A stretch of 9,183 nt of DNA from contig DAOTJI010000090.1 of the NCBI GenBank assembly GCA_035448625.1, positions 1-9,183 of the forward strand, in the 5' to 3' direction. Positions 4,567 through 9,183 of this stretch are shown in pieces (positions within the stretch are counted from its first letter, which is position 1; each line of letters starts with the position of its first letter). The notes beneath the pieces were generated by a model that ran no database searches, was not told where the DNA came from, and was given only the letters and a program-made list of their open reading frames with translations. The translations under genes were made by a program, and so were the position numbers. The stretch comes from UBA8904 sp035448625. Lineage in GTDB: Bacteria > Desulfobacterota > Syntrophia > Syntrophales > Smithellaceae.

Positions 4567-6267
4567 CTATTTTTCTCTTGGATACGGCCAGGCCATGATG
4601 CCGCCTTCCATGACCTTGACATTTTTCCAGCCGTTGCCTTCCAGTGCCAGAGCCGCTTCGTAGCCGCGCAGGGATATTTTACAGTAGCATACGATTTCCC
4701 GGTTTTTGTCTTCGGGCAGTTCCTTGAGGCGCTTGCGGATCGCACCCAGCGGGATCAGCGTCTCGCCGATGCCCAGGCGCATTTCCTCGAATTCCTCCGG
4801 ACCTCGTGTATCAATGATGAACGGCTTTTCACCCGCTTTGAGCTTGTCATGAACTTCCTTGCAGCTAATGCCTTTGAGACGTCCTTTCATTTTGTTCTGC
4901 ATCAGGTGTGCCGTGGCGATGCAGTGATCGATCGCCAGCGAGAAGGGTGGAGCGTAAGGCAAATCCGCGTTTATGAGATCTTCGACAGTCAGCTTTCCTT
5001 GGATGGCCATCGCCCACTGCGCGATCTGCTTGGCAACATTTCCGGGACCGATGCACTGAGCACCCAGAATCCGGCCGGTATTTTTGTCGGCCATTAATTT
5101 TGTCACCAGAAGCTTTCCCTCCATGAAGCCCGGCTTATCGGGGCTGGCGTTGATGACGGTGACGATATCGGTCATTCCCATGCGTTTGGCCGCCGTTGCC
5201 GAAAGCCCCGTGGAGCCTGCCGCATAGTCGAAAACTTTGCAGATGCCGGTCTGGATGGTACCCGGAAACGTCACGCAGTTGGTCGAAGCGGCATTTTCTC
5301 CTGCCACGCGGCCCTGAAGGTTGGCTAGATCGCCGTAGGGTGCATGCACTTTTTTACCCGTAATGCGGTTGACGGTTTCCACGCAGTCGCCCACGGCGTA
5401 AATGTCCGGATCGGAGGTCTGCATGTACTCATTGACGTGAATTCCGCCCAATTCGCCGATTTTCAGGCCCGCCTCTTTGGCCAGCTTGACATTGGGGCGC
5501 ACACCGATAGCCACGACCGCCAGTTCGCACGGCAGTTCGGTGCCGTTTTGCAGCTTGACGCCCGCGAGTCTGCCGTCTTCGCCCAGAAATGCGGCGATGC
5601 CGTTGTCCGTGATCACATTGGCACCCTTGCTTTTCACATGGTTTTCCACCAGCTTGGCCAGCTCCCAGTCCAGAAAGGTCAGAAGCTGCGGCAGAAGCTC
5701 AATCACGTTGATTTCAATGCCCGCGAGCTGCAGCGCTTCACAGGTCTCGATGCCGATCAGGCCTCCGCCGATGACAACCGCTTTCTTGATTTTGCCCTCG
5801 TCGCGAATCTTGCGCAGAAAATCCGCGTCTTTCATCGATTGCAGCGTGGTGATTCCCTGAAGATCCACTCCCGGAACCGGCGGCATCCGCGGAACGGATC
5901 CGGTCGCGATGATGGCCTTGTCATAAGGCAATACGCCGCCTTCACCGCTGACCAGATTTTTGAACGATACGGTTTTGTTTTTGCGGTCGATTGCCGTGAC
6001 TTCGGTATTGACCCGCGCCTCGATGTCCTTGGCGTTGAGATAAAACATGGGGTTTCGCACTACGCCTGCCGGCGTGCACAAAAGCTGGTTGCGGTCATTG
6101 AAAAAGCCGCCCACATAATACGGGTAGCCGCAGGAAGCCATCGAAAGATCCGCGTCTTTTTGCAGAATAATGATTTCGGCGTCGTTGTCGATCCGGCGTG
6201 CTTTGGCCGCCGCTTTAGGGCCGGCGGCCGATCCGCCGATAACGATGATTCTCTTTCGGTTTGCCAT
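4567..6267 (-). CDS. FAD-dependent CoA-disulfide/persulfide reductase with C-terminal rhodanese domain
   Basis: A 566-residue pyridine nucleotide-disulfide oxidoreductase fused to a rhodanese, the architecture of CoADR-Rhd and NADH-dependent persulfide reductase (Npsr). FAD-binding motif GGSAAG at 11-16. The single redox Cys46 (LSMASCGYPYY) is the CoA/persulfide-reactive cysteine of this group, which has no CxxxxC disulfide. NAD(P)-binding motif GGGLIG at 167-172; second FAD motif YAVGDC near residue 300; dimerisation domain to about 460. Rhodanese from about 466 to 566 with catalytic Cys529 in CKISLR. Such enzymes use NADH to reduce CoA disulfide, CoA persulfide or polysulfide, in the cytosol. 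ATG 6267 has AGGAGG five bases upstream. The preceding gap may hold a promoter, making this the first gene of the set that ends with the two selenoperoxiredoxins. Exact substrate is not shown by sequence. Confidence 0.9.
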   Translation of the reverse strand: MANRKRIIVIGGSAAGPKAAAKARRIDNDAEIIILQKDADLSMASCGYPYYVGGFFNDRNQLLCTPAGVVRNPMFYLNAKDIEARVNTEVTAIDRKNKTVSFKNLVSGEGGVLPYDKAIIATGSVPRMPPVPGVDLQGITTLQSMKDADFLRKIRDEGKIKKAVVIGGGLIGIETCEALQLAGIEINVIELLPQLLTFLDWELAKLVENHVKSKGANVITDNGIAAFLGEDGRLAGVKLQNGTELPCELAVVAIGVRPNVKLAKEAGLKIGELGGIHVNEYMQTSDPDIYAVGDCVETVNRITGKKVHAPYGDLANLQGRVAGENAASTNCVTFPGTIQTGICKVFDYAAGSTGLSATAAKRMGMTDIVTVINASPDKPGFMEGKLLVTKLMADKNTGRILGAQCIGPGNVAKQIAQWAMAIQGKLTVEDLINADLPYAPPFSLAIDHCIATAHLMQNKMKGRLKGISCKEVHDKLKAGEKPFIIDTRGPEEFEEMRLGIGETLIPLGAIRKRLKELPEDKNREIVCYCKISLRGYEAALALEGNGWKNVKVMEGGIMAWPYPREK

Positions 6268-6320
6268 GGAGTCCTCCTGTGGTTGGAAATCAATAAACTT
6301 TTTTCAAATGATTTTGGTGA

Positions 6321-6349
6321 ATGATTCAAATTTCTTGAAAATCAGTTAA
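6321..6349 (-). promoter_or_regulatory. weak candidate promoter with overlapping inverted repeat, upstream of the reductase
   Basis: The 128-base gap 6268-6395 is AT-rich. TTAACT (6349-6344) and AATCAT (6326-6321) are 17 bases apart, each matching four of six consensus bases. An imperfect inverted repeat, GATTCAA / TTGAAAATC (6323-6343 on plus), covers the spacer and could be an operator. Weak by eye; the gap size is the better argument for a promoter here. Confidence 0.25.
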
Positions 6350-6395
6350 CAGATAGAGGAAGCCGCCGCATTGATCTAGACAATGATCCGGACGT

Positions 6396-7220
6396 TTATA
6401 AAAACCATTCCGGTTCCCGGCGTGGGGAAGCAAAGGCAACCTCTAATTCCTGTTTGTGCCACAGGTAATTTTCGTCATCAAAATACTTTGCCTCCACCGG
6501 ACAGTTTTTAATGCAGGCGCAGCATTTGATGCAGATCCCTGTGATGATGGATTCATCATTTACATCAACGGAACCCATGGGACAAAGACTGGCGCAGAGT
6601 CCGCAATGAATGCAGTCGTCGCTGGTTTTGGGGACCACCTTGAGGATGGAGGCGGGATTGCCGTCCTTGTCTTTGGGCCGATAATAGGGCCGGTAAGGTT
6701 TTTTCCCCGGAACGGATACGGTTTCCATAGCGTTTTGAGAAGCCGTAAGCTTTTGATGAATCATCTTGGCAAACTCCATGACGCGCAACATATCCTGCGC
6801 ATCCGGTCTGTTCCCCCCCAGAATTCTGGAGAAGGAATGCTCGCCGATAAAAGCGCCTGCGGCAATCACGTTGAAGCCTCTTGATTCCAGAATATCCCGC
6901 CACTCCATCAGTGCATCGTCATAATGGCGGTTTCCGTAAACCACCACGGCAACGGCCATGGCCCCGTTCCCTTCCACGGCATTGAGATATTTTAACAACA
7001 CATTGGGAACCCTGCCCGCATAAACGGGCAGGCCCGCTATGACAATGTCGTTTTCAGCGAAAGACGCGGGCTCTTTTCTGGCATCCGGCAATGTAAAATC
7101 AACGTTCACAACTCGGCCGTCGACGAAACTTTCCGCGAGCTTTCCGGCAATGCCGGTCGCAATTTTCTTTGTCGTTTCCGTCGCGCTGAAATAAAAAGTT
7201 TTAACGGAATAATTCATCAT
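6396..7220 (-). CDS. EFR1-type flavodoxin-like protein with two 4Fe-4S clusters
   Basis: A 274-residue electron-transfer protein joining an N-terminal flavodoxin-like domain to a C-terminal ferredoxin. The FMN phosphate loop is at about 9-19 (FYFSATETTKK), followed by NDIVIAGLPVYAGRVPNVLLKYL and AVAVVVYGNRHYDDAL, typical of flavodoxin/NAD(P)H-quinone reductase folds. Two complete cluster motifs follow: CIHCGLCASLCP at 203-214 and CIKCCACIKNCP at 230-241. This matches the EFR1 family of anaerobes, whose redox partners are mostly unknown. No membrane span. It follows the thioesterase gene by 30 bases, but no clear Shine-Dalgarno precedes ATG 7220 (ATG 7217 is an alternative). A four-codon frame (ATG 7231 to TGA) overlaps the start, so coupling is possible. 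It may supply electrons to neighbouring redox enzymes, which is inference. Confidence 0.85.
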   Translation of the reverse strand: MMNYSVKTFYFSATETTKKIATGIAGKLAESFVDGRVVNVDFTLPDARKEPASFAENDIVIAGLPVYAGRVPNVLLKYLNAVEGNGAMAVAVVVYGNRHYDDALMEWRDILESRGFNVIAAGAFIGEHSFSRILGGNRPDAQDMLRVMEFAKMIHQKLTASQNAMETVSVPGKKPYRPYYRPKDKDGNPASILKVVPKTSDDCIHCGLCASLCPMGSVDVNDESIITGICIKCCACIKNCPVEAKYFDDENYLWHKQELEVAFASPRREPEWFL

Positions 7221-7250
7221 CGCATTACCATGGTCGGGTTGTTCATGTTT

Positions 7251-7724
7251 TTACTTGGCCGGCCTCATGTTTTCCGGCATTTGGACGACGACGACTTCTC
7301 CCTGCGCGCAGACCTTTCCTTCGGCCAGCAGACGCGCCTCAACAACAACCCGGCGGCCTTTGATCATTTTGATTTTTCCCCGGACTTCAAGAGGAATTCC
7401 TATCGGCGTGGGCAGCAGATAGTCCACATGCAGGGAAGCGGTCACAAAACGAATCGGCGGATCGGAGCCCATTTCCCGGTTTTCCTCGCGGTATTTTGCC
7501 GCCGACGCGGTGCCGGTGGAGTGGCAGTCGATGAGCGAGGCAATGAGTCCGCCGTAAACAAATCCGGGAATGGCGGTGTGGTAGTCCCGGGGCGTATAAA
7601 CGCAGACGGATTCCTCTCCATCCCAGTAGCTTTTGATTTGCAGTCCCTTTTCATTGCGGCTGCCGCACCCGTAGCAGTGACTCAGATCGTCCGGGTAATA
7701 GTCCTGAAATGCTTTTTGCGTCAT
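7251..7724 (-). CDS. PaaI-like hotdog-fold acyl-CoA thioesterase
   Basis: A 157-residue hotdog-fold protein of the PaaI/4HBT group, which hydrolyses acyl-CoA thioesters in the cytosol. The N-terminus has the HCYGCG pattern (Cys17, Cys20) followed by NEKGLQIKSYWDG, seen in a common subgroup of these proteins. The hotdog helix reads FVYGGLIASLIDCHSTGTA, with Gly58-Gly59 and Asp66 at the position of the usual catalytic acidic residue. Strands LHVDYLLPTPIGIPLEVRGKI and RRVVVEARLLAEGKVCAQGEVVVV complete the fold. ATG 7724 has AAGGAG five bases upstream. It begins 12 bases after the MBL-fold gene and is surely co-transcribed with it. Acyl substrate unknown; the link to the redox genes is not obvious. 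Confidence 0.85.
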   Translation of the reverse strand: MTQKAFQDYYPDDLSHCYGCGSRNEKGLQIKSYWDGEESVCVYTPRDYHTAIPGFVYGGLIASLIDCHSTGTASAAKYREENREMGSDPPIRFVTASLHVDYLLPTPIGIPLEVRGKIKMIKGRRVVVEARLLAEGKVCAQGEVVVVQMPENMRPAK

Positions 7725-7736
7725 GAAAGCTCCTTT

Positions 7737-8690
7737 TTAAACAAACGTCAACTTTGTTCCCGCCATGTTCAAAATGAACTGCTGCGGCATCTGTTTTTCC
7801 ATCTCCATAATCGCTTTTCTTCCGGTGCAGTGGGTGGGAATGATGTACGCCGGATTCATCTTCTGAAGTTCCCGGGCCGTCCGGTCGATCAGGGGTTCGA
7901 AAAACGGGCCGGAGAGATGGAATCCTCCCATGACGGCGTGAATCCGGTCGATGCCGGTGGCCTTCACGGCGTAGTGAACGGTGTTGACGATTCCCGCATG
8001 CGCGCAGCCGGATAAAATGACCAGTCCCTTGTCTTTCAGATGCATGACGATGGAGGAATCGTCTTCGATGGCGTCCCAGCTTTCTTTGCCGTCTTTCATG
8101 CTGTGTGGAAGCGGCCAGCCTTTTTCGAAATCCGTGGTGTGCGGAATGCCGCCCAGAAAGAGAACGGTTCCGTCCAGCATCGGATACGGCCCCTCCGCTT
8201 CAATGACGGTGAGCCCCGCCTGCCGGACCATGTCGCGCGTAAATTGCGGAAAGTAGATCTTAAATTCTTCGCTGAATTTAAGATACCGCGGCGACTGGAA
8301 AGCGGCCGGGTGTACGACCAGCGGAAGGCCGGGCCAGCCGATCCTTTTGGTCAGTTCGGCCATGCCGCCGGTATGATCGCTGTGGCCGTGTGAAAGCGCA
8401 GCAACTTCCACGTCTTTGAGATCGACGCCCAGGGTTTGCGCGTTTTGCGCCGCGCCGTTTTCAGAGAAGCCGAAATCAAAAAGCATCGTTCTTGTTTTGC
8501 CTTCCGACGTGACTTTGACCAGCGCGGAGAAGCCGTGCTCCGCCCCGACGGAGGCTTTGATTTCGCCGTCCTTTAAAGGAGCGGCCCGGGTGACGACGGC
8601 ATTGTTGTCCATCGCCGTCATCTCGATGTAGTTGTCCTGCAGGGTTAGGATTTCGACTTTTTCCACAACCTTCAATGCTGCATCCGCCAT
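7737..8690 (-). CDS. Metallo-beta-lactamase-fold hydrolase
   Basis: A 317-residue MBL-fold protein of the group annotated as related to ribofuranosylaminobenzene 5'-phosphate synthase (methanopterin pathway), a label that probably overstates what is known for bacterial members. Metal motifs in order: HGHSDH at 101-106, GCAHAG at 228-233, GGFHL at 255-259 and THCTG at 286-290. These give the usual two-metal ligand set. The insert between the first and second motifs (about 120 residues, including SPRYLKFSEEFKIYFP) is typical of this subgroup. ATG 8690 has AGGAGG nine bases upstream. No signal peptide. It lies downstream of the NifX-like gene and 12 bases before the thioesterase. In Desulfobacterota and Firmicutes such proteins often sit beside NifX-like or ferredoxin genes (general recollection, not checked). 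Substrate unknown. Confidence 0.85.
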   Translation of the reverse strand: MADAALKVVEKVEILTLQDNYIEMTAMDNNAVVTRAAPLKDGEIKASVGAEHGFSALVKVTSEGKTRTMLFDFGFSENGAAQNAQTLGVDLKDVEVAALSHGHSDHTGGMAELTKRIGWPGLPLVVHPAAFQSPRYLKFSEEFKIYFPQFTRDMVRQAGLTVIEAEGPYPMLDGTVLFLGGIPHTTDFEKGWPLPHSMKDGKESWDAIEDDSSIVMHLKDKGLVILSGCAHAGIVNTVHYAVKATGIDRIHAVMGGFHLSGPFFEPLIDRTARELQKMNPAYIIPTHCTGRKAIMEMEKQMPQQFILNMAGTKLTFV

Positions 8691-8731
8691 AACTTTACCC
8701 CTCCTTTTATTTGAGGCAAACCGGATTCGTC

Positions 8732-8743
8732 CCGGTGCACCGG
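8732..8743. repeat. 12-base perfect palindrome in the NifX-MBL gap
   Basis: CCGGTGCACCGG lies in the 151-base gap between the NifX-like and MBL genes, about 40 bases before the MBL start. A second ATCCGG copy lies nearby. It could be an operator or a weak stem; a palindrome this short may also arise by chance. Confidence 0.35.
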
Positions 8744-8841
8744 ATGAAAAATTTCCATCCCGCGCTCCGCGTTATTTTTTGTCGTTCTCCGGCGCCCCTG
8801 ATTTGACATCGTCGATTCCCTTCCGCCTATGCCGGTGTCAC

Positions 8842-9180
8842 TCAGTGGTCGCAGACGTTTTCTCCGACCTGCAGCGTGCCCGCGAAATAATCCGTAATGA
8901 TTCTTTCCGGCGTCTCGGCCGGCGCGCCCACGACCACCTGAATGCCCTGTTGGGCGAATAGCTGCTGGGCGCGCTGTCCCATGCCTCCGGCAATAATCAT
9001 GGTCGCGCCTCGTTCGGCTAGCCACGGGGGCAAAAGCCCGGGTTGATGAGGCGGAGCGGCGATTTCTTCCTGTTTGACAATTTTTTTGGTCTGCAGGTCC
9101 ACGTCCACCAGCGCAAAGCTCGCGCAATGGCCGAAATGCATCGACAGTTTTCCTTCCGCTAACGGTATGGCGATTTTCAT
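8842..9180 (-). CDS. NifX/NifB-type dinitrogenase cofactor-binding family protein
   Basis: A 112-residue single-domain protein of the dinitrogenase iron-molybdenum cofactor family (NifX/NafY/NifB C-terminal type, ribonuclease H-like fold). Family hallmarks: N-terminal MKIAIPLAEGKLSMHFGHCASF with the HFGHC motif at 15-19, and the core GATMIIAGGMGQRAQQLFAQQGIQVVVG. Members outside nitrogen-fixation clusters are thought to bind or carry Fe-S or Mo/Fe clusters; no nitrogenase gene is seen here. The C-terminus ends in NVCDH, with Cys110 and His112 as possible extra ligands. The start is ATG 9180; its ribosome binding site lies beyond the window edge, so the gene could be co-transcribed with genes further right. 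The 151 bases after it hold no clear terminator. Confidence 0.85.
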   Translation of the reverse strand: MKIAIPLAEGKLSMHFGHCASFALVDVDLQTKKIVKQEEIAAPPHQPGLLPPWLAERGATMIIAGGMGQRAQQLFAQQGIQVVVGAPAETPERIITDYFAGTLQVGENVCDH

Positions 9181-9183
9181 GGT

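Noticed and set aside
5344..6324. Long plus-strand frame of 326 codons opposite the reductase gene
   Set aside because: Shadow of the reductase gene on the other strand. It is rich in His, Arg and Phe with no recognisable domain, whereas the minus-strand frame has complete FAD, NAD and rhodanese motifs.
8672..8809. A 45-codon minus-strand frame (ATG 8809) in the gap between the NifX-like and MBL genes
   Set aside because: It overlaps the MBL start, matches no family I know, is rich in Arg/Lys/Asn and has only a modest purine stretch upstream. Not enough to call a gene.
1..9183. CRISPR array, tRNA, rRNA, transposase or phage genes
   Set aside because: None seen on either strand: no regularly spaced repeats, no cloverleaf-like stretch, and no integrase, transposase or structural phage motifs.

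Overview
The window is a compact block of anaerobe-type redox and iron-sulfur genes. All but one lie on the minus strand, so the biological order runs from high to low coordinates. The organism is probably an anaerobic bacterium of the Desulfobacterota (former Deltaproteobacteria) or something similar. That is an inference from three things: two apparent selenocysteine peroxiredoxins, a CoA-disulfide/persulfide reductase with a rhodanese tail, and a flavodoxin-ferredoxin fusion. No rRNA or other marker gene is present to confirm it.

Layout in the direction of transcription: NifX/NifB-type cluster-binding protein (9180-8842); metallo-beta-lactamase-fold hydrolase (8690-7737); hotdog thioesterase (7724-7251); flavodoxin-like protein with two 4Fe-4S motifs (7220-6396); a 128-base AT-rich gap that may hold a promoter; FAD/NAD disulfide reductase with C-terminal rhodanese (6267-4567); an 84-residue DUF1858-like protein rich in cysteine (4566-4312); NifU/IscU-like scaffold (4269-3841); AhpC/PrxU-type peroxiredoxin (3826-3101); Bcp-type peroxiredoxin lipoprotein (3021-2476). 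A stretch of about 490 bases without a convincing gene follows, containing repeats and a palindrome. After it come a PNPOx-like flavoprotein (1903-1505), a second NifU/IscU-like scaffold 84% identical to the first (1435-992), and an HD-domain hydrolase (960-151). At the left edge the last codons of a plus-strand AMP-forming acyl-CoA synthetase converge on this set.

The main result is that both peroxiredoxins are interrupted by one in-frame TGA exactly where the peroxidatic cysteine belongs. Each TGA is followed at the same distance by a perfect short hairpin with a GU-containing loop, as expected for a bacterial SECIS. Conventional gene calling would split each into two fragments. Read through, they are full-length: 241 residues (Sec85, or Sec47 from an internal start) and 181 residues (Sec73, with a lipoprotein signal). 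Neither has a recognisable resolving cysteine, so both look like one-selenocysteine peroxidases that need an outside reductant.

As a working model (inference), the 6267-2476 set is a peroxide and sulfane-sulfur defence and repair unit. The disulfide reductase/rhodanese and the small CxCCxC protein would handle persulfide or low-molecular-weight disulfide, the scaffold would rebuild Fe-S clusters, and one cytosolic and one envelope selenoperoxidase would remove peroxide.
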